Origin: Gilvibacter sediminis
Lineage (GTDB): Bacteria > Bacteroidota > Bacteroidia > Flavobacteriales > Flavobacteriaceae
Reading direction: 5' to 3'
NCBI RefSeq assembly: GCF_028561565.1
Contig: NZ_JAQQTE010000001.1
Location: 615,717-679,716, forward strand
DNA: 64,000 nt
The position numbers and the translations under genes are program-made. Below are positions 1-8,508 of the stretch, piece after piece. A model generated the notes under the pieces. It did no database searches. It was not told the origin of the DNA and saw only the letters and a program-made list of their open reading frames with translations. Each line of letters opens with the position of its first letter. Positions within the stretch are counted from its first letter, which is position 1.

Positions 1-32
1 CTTTTAAATCCCAACAGATTTACTCCTGAGTT

Positions 33-63
33 CCTGATTTACCGACAATTATCGTTATATTTG
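33..63 (+). promoter_or_regulatory. Candidate promoter of the moeA operon
   Basis: TATATTTG at 56-63 fits the Bacteroidota -7 consensus TAnnTTTG exactly. CCTG at 33-36 lies 19 bp upstream, at the right distance for the -33 element (consensus TTTG), but matches it only partly. The moeA ATG is 17 bp after the -7 box, so the leader would be very short. No gene is seen before it in the first 80 bases. Confidence 0.5.
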
Positions 64-80
64 ATTGGATATAACGCTAC

Positions 81-1259
81 ATGGTAACGGTATCAGAAGC
101 CATACAACTCATAACCAACAACGTAAAGTCATCAGCTAAAATGGAGCAACGTACTTTAAGCAGTGCGTTGGACAATGTTTTGGCTGCAGACGTGGTCAGT
201 CCTATCAGCATGCCTCCTTTTAGGCAATCTGCCATGGATGGCTACGCTATTTGTTCACACGACAGTATGGAATACACCGTTGTTGGAGAAGTAGCAGCTG
301 GTTCTCAAGATCATCCTCATTTGAATAGAGGAGAAGCGGTACGCATCTTTACCGGCGCGGCGGTGCCAGATACGGCAGATCGTATAGTTATTCAAGAGAA
401 AGTTAATCGCCAAGAGGATCACATTCTTTTAGAGGAAGCGTTTAGACTTGGGGCCAATATTCGTCCCATTGGTGAGCAGCTTCACAAAGGCGATCCAGTT
501 ATGGGCGCAGGAATGCGCATCACACCAGCGGGTATTGGTTTGTTGGCTGGCGTAGGAGTTGCAGAAGTTACGGTTGCGACTAAACCTCGAGTAGCTATTG
601 TGGTTACTGGAGACGAACTTAAGGCCGCTGGAGAACCCTTAAACCGCGGTCAAATTTACGAAAGCAATGGCGCGATGTTGGCTGCCGTGCTAAGCGATAA
701 AGGATATAATGATTCTCAGGTATTAAAAGCTGAGGATGATTTAGAGGTATTGACAAATACACTACAGCAGGCCCTAACAGAAGCCGACGTGGTGTTAGTC
801 TCTGGCGGAATTTCCGTGGGTGACTATGATTTTGTCAAGACCGCACTGAACAATTTAGGTGTACAGCAGGTTTTTTACAAGGTAAAACAGAAGCCTGGAA
901 AACCTTTATTGTTCGGTAAAAAAGAGCAGAAACTGGTATTTGCACTCCCCGGAAATCCAGCCTCGGCACTAAGCTGTTTTTACGTTTATGTGCTCCTGGC
1001 TTTGCGGTTATGGGAAGGAGATAAGCAAGCTTCATCCCGATTCCAGTTTGCCAAAATAGAATCAAATTACCACAAAAAAGGAGACAGGGCACAGTTTTTA
1101 AAAGCGAAGAAAGGCGCAGACAATACCGTTGCAATATTGGATGGACAGGCGTCTTCCATGTTGCAAAGTTTTGCGGCCGCCGACGCTTTAGTGTTTTTAG
1201 ACGAGGAGGTATCCTACGTTGACCAAGAATCCCTGGTTCCTTACTTAAACATTCTGTAA
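81..1259 (+). CDS. moeA: Molybdopterin molybdenumtransferase MoeA
   Basis: This cytosolic enzyme inserts molybdate into adenylylated molybdopterin, the last step of molybdenum cofactor synthesis. The 392-residue length is normal for MoeA. Visible family motifs are the PPFRQSAMDGYA segment at residues 45-56, TGDEL at 176-180, the SGGISVGDYDF MPT-binding segment at 241-251, KPGKP at 271-275 and LPGNPASAL at 289-297. It is the first gene of a six-gene Moco operon. Its TAA stop overlaps the moaD ATG by two bases, which suggests translational coupling. The ATG at 81 sits just downstream of a -7-like box. Confidence 0.97.
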   Translation: MVTVSEAIQLITNNVKSSAKMEQRTLSSALDNVLAADVVSPISMPPFRQSAMDGYAICSHDSMEYTVVGEVAAGSQDHPHLNRGEAVRIFTGAAVPDTADRIVIQEKVNRQEDHILLEEAFRLGANIRPIGEQLHKGDPVMGAGMRITPAGIGLLAGVGVAEVTVATKPRVAIVVTGDELKAAGEPLNRGQIYESNGAMLAAVLSDKGYNDSQVLKAEDDLEVLTNTLQQALTEADVVLVSGGISVGDYDFVKTALNNLGVQQVFYKVKQKPGKPLLFGKKEQKLVFALPGNPASALSCFYVYVLLALRLWEGDKQASSRFQFAKIESNYHKKGDRAQFLKAKKGADNTVAILDGQASSMLQSFAAADALVFLDEEVSYVDQESLVPYLNIL

Positions 1260-1495
1260 TGGAACTAACTTTAAAGTACTTCGGTAGAATTGCTGAGCTA
1301 ACCGGCAAAACCGAAGAGATCCGATCTGCAGCGGTAGAGACCGTTGATGAATTGGACTCTGTATTGCGCAGGGAATACCCTGGATTATCAATGGCAACCT
1401 ACACTATTGCTGTAGATCATGAGATTGTTCAGCCTTCATTCCCGTTAAAAACAAAGGTAGAGGTGGCCTTACTACCTCCTTTTTCAGGTGGATGA
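1259..1495 (+). CDS. moaD: Molybdopterin synthase small subunit MoaD
   Basis: MoaD is a 78-residue ubiquitin-fold sulfur carrier. It donates sulfur to cyclic pyranopterin monophosphate inside the MoaD-MoaE synthase. The diagnostic C-terminal Gly-Gly (residues 77-78, after PPFS) is present; the adjacent MoeB adenylates it and it then becomes a thiocarboxylate. Size and fold pattern are typical. Its stop overlaps the next gene's ATG in an ATGA arrangement, so moaD and moeB are almost certainly co-translated. Confidence 0.95.
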   Translation: MELTLKYFGRIAELTGKTEEIRSAAVETVDELDSVLRREYPGLSMATYTIAVDHEIVQPSFPLKTKVEVALLPPFSGG

Positions 1496-2592
1496 ATATG
1501 AATCGTTACCAACGACAAATACAATTAGAAGATGTAGGCCCTAGCGGTCAAGAGGCTTTGGCAAAGGCTAAGGTCTTGGTTGTTGGTGCAGGTGGGTTAG
1601 GTAGCCCGATTCTCCAGTATTTAGCAGCAGCAGGAGTAGGTACTCTAGGCGTTGCAGATATGGATACGGTTGCGCTATCTAATTTACACAGGCAATTGTT
1701 GTATTCCACTCAAGACGTTGGAAAACCGAAAGTCTTAGCCGCTCAAGAGCGACTTAAATCACTGAATCCAGAAATTGAGATCAAGACCTACCCAGAAGGG
1801 GTGCACACGGAAAACATCATGCCGATGATAGTCTCCTATGATTTGATCATTGACGGGACAGATAACTTTAGTACGCGTTATTTGATCAATGACGCTTGTG
1901 TAAAGAGCAATAAAGCATGGATTTATGGAGCGCTCTTTAAGCACCAAGGTCAGTTTGCTTTGTTCAACCACAGAGGCGGCCCGTGTTATCGTTGTTTGTA
2001 TCCCAAACCTCCAGCTGCTGGTGAGGTTGCAGGCTGCAATATACTGGGAGTCCTTGGGACGGTTGCGGGTATCATTGGACTACAAATGGCTCATTTGGCC
2101 CTGCAAACGATCATTTGGCCTGAGGAGGTGCCCAATCGGTCAGTATTTTACGTGAATCAACAGAATTTTTCTGTGCAACACCTCAAAATGGACAAGAACC
2201 AAAGCCTTTGTGATAATGTGCAGTCAGATTCTTGGGAGTTACCGCAGACCAATGCCGTGACAAACTGTGATTCACCACCCAATACACTTAGCTTGAAAGA
2301 GGCTCTCCTGTTAGATCAAGCCTTGTTTTTGGATGTTCGAGATACTGAAGAGCAACCTAAGATTGCGTCTGTGGATCTGCAAATTCCAGTAAGAGAGCTG
2401 GAGCTCCGCTTGAAAGAACTAGATAAAGAAAAAACATATATCGCTTTTTGTAAAAGCGGTCAAAGGGCCAAAGCGGCTGCGACCCTTTTAAAAGAGCATT
2501 ATTTTGAGGCAGTATATGCCTTGAGTGCTAGTGCACAACATTTAAAAAACGCTATCGAAAACGAAAATTCAACAACTAATGAAGTCTATTAA
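1492..2592 (+). CDS. moeB: MoeB/ThiF-family adenylyltransferase with C-terminal rhodanese domain
   Basis: The protein activates the MoaD C-terminal glycine by adenylation and probably supplies sulfur through its rhodanese domain. The E1-like domain spans roughly residues 5-230, with the nucleotide-binding GAGGLGSP at 32-39, DGTDNFSTRYLIND at 121-134 and the first zinc CxxC pair at C165/C168. The second CxxC pair usual in MoeB is not intact: only C239 is seen in the expected area. The rhodanese domain (about 262-355) carries a CxxGxR-type active-site loop with C319. The architecture resembles MOCS3/Uba4 or cyanobacterial MoeBR proteins. It overlaps moaE by 14 bases. Confidence 0.92.
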   Translation: MNMNRYQRQIQLEDVGPSGQEALAKAKVLVVGAGGLGSPILQYLAAAGVGTLGVADMDTVALSNLHRQLLYSTQDVGKPKVLAAQERLKSLNPEIEIKTYPEGVHTENIMPMIVSYDLIIDGTDNFSTRYLINDACVKSNKAWIYGALFKHQGQFALFNHRGGPCYRCLYPKPPAAGEVAGCNILGVLGTVAGIIGLQMAHLALQTIIWPEEVPNRSVFYVNQQNFSVQHLKMDKNQSLCDNVQSDSWELPQTNAVTNCDSPPNTLSLKEALLLDQALFLDVRDTEEQPKIASVDLQIPVRELELRLKELDKEKTYIAFCKSGQRAKAAATLLKEHYFEAVYALSASAQHLKNAIENENSTTNEVY

Positions 2593-3016
2593 AAATGTGT
2601 TCAGAGAGGGCCCTATAAGCCCCGAATTTATAGCCGATTCCATTGCTAAACATCAAGTAAAGACCGGCATTGGAGCACACAATATCTTTTTGGGTCAGGT
2701 ACGTGCTGATCAGGCGGGTGATTCTGCCGTGGGAGCTATAGAGTATACGGCCTACACTGAAATGGCCAACAAGGTCATGCATGAGATTCGCGAGCGAACC
2801 TTTGAAGAGTTTGACCTGACTTGCATGCACATTTACCACAGCTTGGGCTTGGTTAAGACGGGAGAGGTGTGTTTGTTCGTCTTTGTCTCTGCACCGCACC
2901 GCAAGGTGACCTTTAGAGCATTAGAATATGTAGTGGAGGCAATAAAGGCTGAGGCTCCAATTTTTGGAAAGGAAATTTTAGAGAATGAATCTCATAAATG
3001 GAAAGTCAATAATTAA
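2579..3016 (+). CDS. moaE: Molybdopterin synthase catalytic subunit MoaE
   Basis: This 145-residue large subunit of molybdopterin synthase pairs with MoaD to turn cyclic pyranopterin monophosphate into the dithiolene molybdopterin. Supporting motifs are HSLGLVKTGE around residue 84, the SAPHR segment, and EAIKAEAPIFGKE, which holds the conserved active-site lysines. The HRxG signature of most MoaE proteins is HSLG here, a mild deviation. The ATG lies inside the end of moeB and the stop overlaps the next ATG (TAATG), so translation of the whole operon appears tightly coupled. Confidence 0.93.
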   Translation: MKSIKNVFREGPISPEFIADSIAKHQVKTGIGAHNIFLGQVRADQAGDSAVGAIEYTAYTEMANKVMHEIRERTFEEFDLTCMHIYHSLGLVKTGEVCLFVFVSAPHRKVTFRALEYVVEAIKAEAPIFGKEILENESHKWKVNN

Positions 3017-3927
3017 TGGTAGATATAACCCATAAAGGAATAACATTACGTACGGCAGTTGCTCAGGCTATAGTACGAGTTGGCTCCGAAGAAACCTTGA
3101 CAGCGATCAAAGAAGATCGAGTGCCCAAGGGCAATGTACTGGCAATGGCCAAAGCTGCTGGTTTTTTAGGCGTTAAAAAAACACCGGCCCTTTTACCAGA
3201 TTGCCATCCGCTACCCATAGAGTTTACGGCGGTAGATTATGAGTTCAAGGAGCTGGAGCTACACATTAATATGACTGTTAAAACCTTATACAAGACCGGT
3301 GTTGAGGTGGAGGCTATGCACGGTGCCAGTGTAGTGGCTTTGACCATTTACGATATGTTGAAACCCATTGATAAGGCCGTTAGTATTCACGAGATTAAAC
3401 TCTTGGAGAAAACTGGAGGAAAGTCCAGTCACAGAAAGCGGCTTTCAAGAAAGGTAAAAGCTGCGGTTGTGGTATGTTCAGACAGCATTTCGCAAGGAGA
3501 TAAAGAAGATAAGGCCGGCAAAGCTATAGTAGCGCAATTGAATGAGCACGGGCTGGAAGAAATAGATTATCAGATCATTCCCGATGAGGCCGATAAAATA
3601 ACCGAGGTTTTAGATCAAGCACGGGGAGCGGGCTGTCAATTGGTAATCTACACTGGAGGTACAGGTCTTTCACCCAGAGATGTCACTCCAGACACCTTAG
3701 AACCCTTGTTGGAGCGCAGAATTCCCGGAATGGAAGAAGCTATTAGAGCTTACGGTCAAGAGCGTACGCCATATGCTATGTTATCGCGCTCCATGGTTGG
3801 AACTATTGGTAACACCTTGATCATGGCTTTACCCGGTTCAACTAAAGGAGCACAAGAGTCTATGCAAGCGGTATTTCCTGCGGCCTTGCATTTGTTCAAC
3901 GTAATGGGAGGAGAAAGGCATGACTGA
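3016..3927 (+). CDS. moaCB: Bifunctional MoaC/MoaB molybdenum cofactor protein
   Basis: This is a two-domain fusion. Residues 1 to about 145 are MoaC, cyclic pyranopterin monophosphate synthase, recognised by KGNVLAMAKAAGFLGVKKT, LPDCHPLP, the MHGASVVALTIYDMLK core and the EIKLLEKTGGKS active-site loop. Residues about 149-300 are MoaB/MogA, molybdopterin adenylyltransferase, recognised by VVCSDSISQG, the YTGGTGLSPRDVTPDT loop and LPGS near the end. The fusion joins an early and a late Moco step. Similar MoaC/MoaB fusions are known in Bacteroidota. The last eight bases overlap moaA. Confidence 0.95.
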   Translation: MVDITHKGITLRTAVAQAIVRVGSEETLTAIKEDRVPKGNVLAMAKAAGFLGVKKTPALLPDCHPLPIEFTAVDYEFKELELHINMTVKTLYKTGVEVEAMHGASVVALTIYDMLKPIDKAVSIHEIKLLEKTGGKSSHRKRLSRKVKAAVVVCSDSISQGDKEDKAGKAIVAQLNEHGLEEIDYQIIPDEADKITEVLDQARGAGCQLVIYTGGTGLSPRDVTPDTLEPLLERRIPGMEEAIRAYGQERTPYAMLSRSMVGTIGNTLIMALPGSTKGAQESMQAVFPAALHLFNVMGGERHD

Positions 3928-4924
3928 TACGAACATATTAACGGATAAATACGGCAGAAAGCACTCCTATTTGCGTATTTCGCTAACGGAGCGTTGCAAT
4001 TTACGCTGCACTTACTGTATGCCCGAACACGGCGTAGCTGTGAGCCCTTGGGGAAAACTCATGTCTCCAGATGAGGTATTTGAAATTGCCAAGCGTTTTG
4101 TCGGGATGGGTGTCACTAAAATTAGGCTGACTGGCGGAGAACCACTAGTTAGAAAGGATTTTGGGCAGATTTTAGAAAAGTTATCCACCTTAGATGTAGA
4201 ACTTTCTTTGACCAGTAACGCTGTGATCATTGATCGTTATATCGATCAACTAAAAGCGGCAGGAATAAAGACTGTGAACATCAGTCTGGATTCCCTCCAT
4301 CCTACTAAATTCAAGACCATAACTCGCAGAGACAATTTTGATAAGGTAAAACAGAATATTGATAAGTTAATCCAAGAAGGCTTTAAAGTGAAGATCAATT
4401 GCGTGCTGATCAAGGGCTTTAATGATAATGAGATCATTGATTTTATTCGATATACCCAGAATAACCCTGTTACGGTAAGGTTTATTGAGTTCATGCCTTT
4501 TGATGGAAATCGATGGAATAGAGACAAACTGGTTTCGCACGAAGAGATTCTCAATATGGCCTTTGCGGAGTGGTCTGCCACGGGTGTGGAACGCTTGGTA
4601 GATGAAGCTCACGATACTTCCAGAAACTATAGTGTGCACGGCTTCCAAGGTTCATTTGCAATAATCAGCACGGTAACTAATCCCTTCTGTGACAGTTGCA
4701 ATAGAATTCGCCTTACCGCTAACGGAAGAATCAAGAATTGCCTGTTTTCTAATTCGGAGGTCGATTTGTTGACCACCTTTAGAGAAGGTGGAGATATTAC
4801 CCCCTTAGTAGCTCAAGCGATTCAAGCAAAAGCCCCGATACGCGGAGGTATGTCTACCGATGAATCATTCAGCGATCCCAATAATTACAACCAAAACCGG
4901 AGCATGATCGCTATTGGCGGTTAG
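3920..4924 (+). CDS. moaA: GTP 3',8-cyclase MoaA (radical SAM)
   Basis: MoaA makes 3',8-cyclo-GTP from GTP with S-adenosylmethionine, the first committed Moco step; the fused MoaC finishes the reaction. The N-terminal radical-SAM [4Fe-4S] motif is C26-x3-C30-x2-C33. The C-terminal second cluster is C257, C260 and C274 in the FCDSCNRIRLTANGR region. The protein ends in Gly-Gly, the conserved MoaA tail needed for activity. At 334 residues it is normal for the family. It is last in the operon and its 3' end overlaps by four bases the convergent hydrolase gene. No terminator was seen between them. Confidence 0.97.
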   Translation: MTDTNILTDKYGRKHSYLRISLTERCNLRCTYCMPEHGVAVSPWGKLMSPDEVFEIAKRFVGMGVTKIRLTGGEPLVRKDFGQILEKLSTLDVELSLTSNAVIIDRYIDQLKAAGIKTVNISLDSLHPTKFKTITRRDNFDKVKQNIDKLIQEGFKVKINCVLIKGFNDNEIIDFIRYTQNNPVTVRFIEFMPFDGNRWNRDKLVSHEEILNMAFAEWSATGVERLVDEAHDTSRNYSVHGFQGSFAIISTVTNPFCDSCNRIRLTANGRIKNCLFSNSEVDLLTTFREGGDITPLVAQAIQAKAPIRGGMSTDESFSDPNNYNQNRSMIAIGG

Positions 4925-5736
4925 TCTTTATAGAACTCAATCAAAGCCTCAACGACCAATTGCATGTGCTCAGGCAGCTCAGATTCCGGATAAGGATGTT
5001 TCATGCCAAAAACGTGGTCCGCTCCTGGAATGACTTTAAGAATGCTCTGCGGATTCCAGCTGTGCAGGGCCTCAGCTTCTTTTAGCGTAACCGTTGGATC
5101 TTCGGTGCCATGGATGATCAGATGTGGGATATTAATGGATCTAACGGCTTTGTGAATGGTCAGTCGGTCTTCATGGGCTATAAAATCGGTGTAGAATTGA
5201 TACTTATGAGGCAAAAGCTGACCGGTTCTGCTGTTTTCAATGTAGGTTATGCCTTTTTCCTGCCATTGCTTAAAATGCTCGGTACCCTCTAAAAATCGTA
5301 CGCGATAATCACTTACCGAGGCTAAGGTTGCCACCTTATCAATACGCGAATCTTGGCCAGCTGTGAGACTAACAATTCCGCCTCCGCGGCTGTGTCCTAA
5401 GAGATACAACTTCTGATCAGGCGCTTCAAAATGATTGATCACCAGCTGTAGATCGTCCATTTCTATGCTGTAATTATTCTCTGAGAAAGCCTCGAGATCG
5501 GGAAAGTCTATAGGCTGTTCTACCGTTCCTCCATTGTGTGAAAAATTAAATCGGACAAAATCAAAACCCGCCCGGGTCAAGGATTCAGCCATTAAGTGCC
5601 AACCTCCCCAGTCCTTGAATCCTTTATATCCGTGACAAAAGATGATTAGCGCATGCTTCTTAGCACCTTGCGCTGGATGAAAGTTGCCAATTATAGGTCT
5701 GCCGTGATCGGGTTCTAACTGAAAGCTTTGAGTCAT
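4921..5736 (-). CDS. Alpha/beta hydrolase family protein
   Basis: This 271-residue cytosolic serine hydrolase has no signal peptide. The nucleophile elbow is GHSRGGG with S116, an early FCHGYKG loop probably supplies the oxyanion hole, and HGTEDPTV and GADHVFGM supply the likely Asp and His. Family members are esterases or peptidases of many specificities and the substrate cannot be named. The ATG is immediately before the stop of the upstream nuclease gene (no gap), so the two genes are probably transcribed together. Confidence 0.85.
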   Translation of the reverse strand: MTQSFQLEPDHGRPIIGNFHPAQGAKKHALIIFCHGYKGFKDWGGWHLMAESLTRAGFDFVRFNFSHNGGTVEQPIDFPDLEAFSENNYSIEMDDLQLVINHFEAPDQKLYLLGHSRGGGIVSLTAGQDSRIDKVATLASVSDYRVRFLEGTEHFKQWQEKGITYIENSRTGQLLPHKYQFYTDFIAHEDRLTIHKAVRSINIPHLIIHGTEDPTVTLKEAEALHSWNPQSILKVIPGADHVFGMKHPYPESELPEHMQLVVEALIEFYKD

Positions 5737-8445
5737 TTATACTTCTTTTTCTGTAAATGGAATTTCTGGGTCAAAGATCTCAACAAAGAGCTGATTGAGT
5801 TCTGTAATAAAATGTTCTAAGGTCGCTTCATTGAGTTGATTGTCTACTTGACGACTGCCTTGGGGTTTATAGCCAAAGCTCATAAAGTCCTGAGATTGGC
5901 TGCGGAATGAGATGATCCCCGCACGATCTGGAATGATTCCGAACTCAAGCTTATACATCAAAGCGTAGAGCAAGACTTGAAAGGCCTTGCTGTATTTGTA
6001 ATCAGTGATCATTAAGTCCCACTCAGAGAGCTGTAGTTGTTTGGGTTCTACTTTACCCGTTTTATAGTCTATGATGCGCAATTGCCCATCTAATTTGTCA
6101 ACGCGATCGGCTGTGCCCCCCAGGTTTATTGGACCTATTTGAGGATGCGTGTACACCACGGATAAAGGCATTTCTAAGGCGATGAGTTCTATTTGACGAT
6201 TGGCAGCAAGCAGGGCCAAGTCACTTTCTATTGCAAATTGAACATACTTCTGGGCTACTTCAAAAACAATGCGATTTTTACCCGCGTTAAAGTGTTTCCC
6301 CAAATGCTTTACGCTCATATCTGCAACCACTTGAGGCAATTTGGGAAGCAACTTCTTAAGCTGATCTTGTTTGAGTAAGCCACCAACAAAGGGCGTATAA
6401 AGTTGCTCAATGGACTCATGAACAATGGACCCTAAAGTATTAAGAGCAATATCTTCTTCCAGAATTTCTGCGGGACGGACCTTTAGTAATTTCTCTGCAT
6501 AGAAATCTATGGGATTCCTGATGTAGTTGATAAGACTGGAAGGGCTGAATTGTTTAGCAGCTAACTCTTTAAGCCTGTTAATTACCTCTGGAGTCTTGGC
6601 CACAGACTTGAGTTGTACGCTCTGCGACTGCATGCTTGAGCTGATAATATGTTCTTGAATATTATGCATAGCTCCATAGGTGCGTAGCTGTTTGATCAAA
6701 CGACTTTCTTCTTTGGTATTAAATCCGCTTCCCACAGCTGTATAATACAGATCAATGTGCTGGCTTCTGTGTAGCAGACGGTAAAAGTGATATACAAAGA
6801 TGGCGTCCTTCTCAAAGGTAGAAGGCAAGCCGTATTGATACTTCATATCATTGGTGATATAAGACGGCGCCATGCTCCCGCTGGGCAGATAACCTTCATT
6901 TACCGAGGTCATGATCACCCGCTTAAAATCAAGTGCTCTGCTCTCCAGAACTCCCATAATTTGTAAACCATCATAAGCGTCTCCTTGAAAGTCTATTTGT
7001 TGTTTTGACGCCAATTGCCTGAATATGTTCCGAAGCGATTCTAAGGAACTGATAGACCCGTAACGCTCTTGCATATTTTGGAGTTGTACGCAAACCTCAA
7101 CCAGTTTATTTGCTGCAGTTCTGTGGATATCATTGGTCACGTGAGTCAAGGGTCGGAGTAATGCTTCTAATCGTTTTATCGCTACGACAGGATCTGTTGG
7201 CCAAGGATCAAAAATAAGTTTGAGCTGGTCTTGATCTTGGTCGCTACTACCAGCCAAGAGTTCGTCGGCGCTAATACTGATCTGATTCGTAGCGATCATG
7301 CGCTGCATTAAGGCTGTGGGTTTTTCAATGACCAACTGGGTTACAGGATGCTCCAAAACCTTGAATAATAGCTTGTAATAGTAGCTCTTCGGATATCGAA
7401 TATGAAGCTCTAAAATAGCCAGCGTCCATAGTGTGAGCGGCTGGTGCTTTAAACTCACTCCCATGGTCACGTTGACCTTGTTGATCGTGTTGGGAAGCGA
7501 ATTCAAAAGCGGTAAGAGTAATTGTTCATCTGCCAAAACAATTGCGGTGTCTTTGAGCTGCTCTGTTGGAATATCACCAAGGGTATTGCCAATTTCTTTT
7601 ACTTGGTCTAAAGGGTTAGCGGCTTGAATTAAGTTGATCTGTTTTGGGCTGCTGTAATGGTCGCTTACAAATAAGGGTTTTTGATTTTGGTAGTAGCCCC
7701 ATTCTTGGAAATAGCGCCGCATAAAGAGTGAAGCGCTGTGGGCTTTATCATTTATAAAGTGTTTGTCGGCATCCCAAAAGACAAAGTGATTTCCCTGAGC
7801 CAAGAATTCTTGGAAGAGCGCTTGTTCTGCATTGTTCAAAGCATTGAATCCTAAGAAGGCATGCGGACGATCACCTTGTGCATCAAAATAGAAACTGAGT
7901 TGTTCTACGGCCTCACGATAAACCATTCCTTGATATCCCAAGCCCTTAGCACTTAGAGCATCCTTTAAGTCCTCATAATATGCTGGTAATTGATTCCAGA
8001 ATGACAAATAGGCTTGAATGAGTTCTGATTGACTTTCTTGCAAAGACCAGTGGTTCAGTTCTTGCACGCTCGCCAAATAAGCAAAAAAGGAATCCGAAGG
8101 AACTAAGTAACGATCTATCTCATTGAAATCAGCAAGTAGAATCGTGGCCCAAGAGCTAAAGGTGTCAAAATCATCCTTAGGCTGGTCGGCTTGTCTTTTT
8201 AAGTAGACCTGATAACATTCAAAGAGCAGTGGCAGTTCATCAATAATCTGCAGATCCGAGAGCTCTTGAATAAAGGTTTCAATCGGTATGATATCTGGTA
8301 AGAAGGAGGCAGTATGCTGTTTCTGCTGAATACACTGCCGCAGAAAATTACCCGCGCGTATACTGGGAACTATACAACGCAATTGTGCTATATCGTCAAC
8401 TTGATCGGTTAAGTGATCCCAGCATTGGGCAATGAATGACTGCAT
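5737..8445 (-). CDS. PD-(D/E)XK nuclease family protein, AddB-like
   Basis: This 902-residue protein is probably the AddB-type partner of the RecB/AddA-like helicase encoded 3 kb upstream. The N-terminal PSIRAGNFLR segment replaces a Walker A, as in non-ATPase AddB relatives. The C-terminal quarter carries the nuclease: GSIVHESIEQLY, then GGTADRVD and IIDYKTGK, matching the RecB nuclease motifs. The cysteines that hold the iron-sulfur cluster of classic AddB appear missing; the YxxCPxxFY-like site reads YIRNPIDFYA. The expected role is end resection during double-strand-break repair. The start ATG follows directly after the ompA terminator. Confidence 0.82.
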   Translation of the reverse strand: MQSFIAQCWDHLTDQVDDIAQLRCIVPSIRAGNFLRQCIQQKQHTASFLPDIIPIETFIQELSDLQIIDELPLLFECYQVYLKRQADQPKDDFDTFSSWATILLADFNEIDRYLVPSDSFFAYLASVQELNHWSLQESQSELIQAYLSFWNQLPAYYEDLKDALSAKGLGYQGMVYREAVEQLSFYFDAQGDRPHAFLGFNALNNAEQALFQEFLAQGNHFVFWDADKHFINDKAHSASLFMRRYFQEWGYYQNQKPLFVSDHYSSPKQINLIQAANPLDQVKEIGNTLGDIPTEQLKDTAIVLADEQLLLPLLNSLPNTINKVNVTMGVSLKHQPLTLWTLAILELHIRYPKSYYYKLLFKVLEHPVTQLVIEKPTALMQRMIATNQISISADELLAGSSDQDQDQLKLIFDPWPTDPVVAIKRLEALLRPLTHVTNDIHRTAANKLVEVCVQLQNMQERYGSISSLESLRNIFRQLASKQQIDFQGDAYDGLQIMGVLESRALDFKRVIMTSVNEGYLPSGSMAPSYITNDMKYQYGLPSTFEKDAIFVYHFYRLLHRSQHIDLYYTAVGSGFNTKEESRLIKQLRTYGAMHNIQEHIISSSMQSQSVQLKSVAKTPEVINRLKELAAKQFSPSSLINYIRNPIDFYAEKLLKVRPAEILEEDIALNTLGSIVHESIEQLYTPFVGGLLKQDQLKKLLPKLPQVVADMSVKHLGKHFNAGKNRIVFEVAQKYVQFAIESDLALLAANRQIELIALEMPLSVVYTHPQIGPINLGGTADRVDKLDGQLRIIDYKTGKVEPKQLQLSEWDLMITDYKYSKAFQVLLYALMYKLEFGIIPDRAGIISFRSQSQDFMSFGYKPQGSRQVDNQLNEATLEHFITELNQLFVEIFDPEIPFTEKEV

Positions 8446-8456
8446 TGTATAAAAAT

Positions 8457-8487
8457 AAAAAACGCCCCCGATAACCGGAGGCGTTTT
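8457..8487 (-). terminator. Rho-independent terminator after the OmpA-family gene
   Basis: On the minus strand a GC-rich hairpin, ACGCCTCCG then loop then CGGGGGCGT (with G-T pairs), is flanked by A5 and T5. It starts about 20 bp after the porin stop codon, isolating the strongly expressed porin from the downstream nuclease gene. The symmetric A/T flanks could let it work on both strands. Confidence 0.85.
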
Positions 8488-8508
8488 TCTATGTATTTAA
8501 GGGATTTC

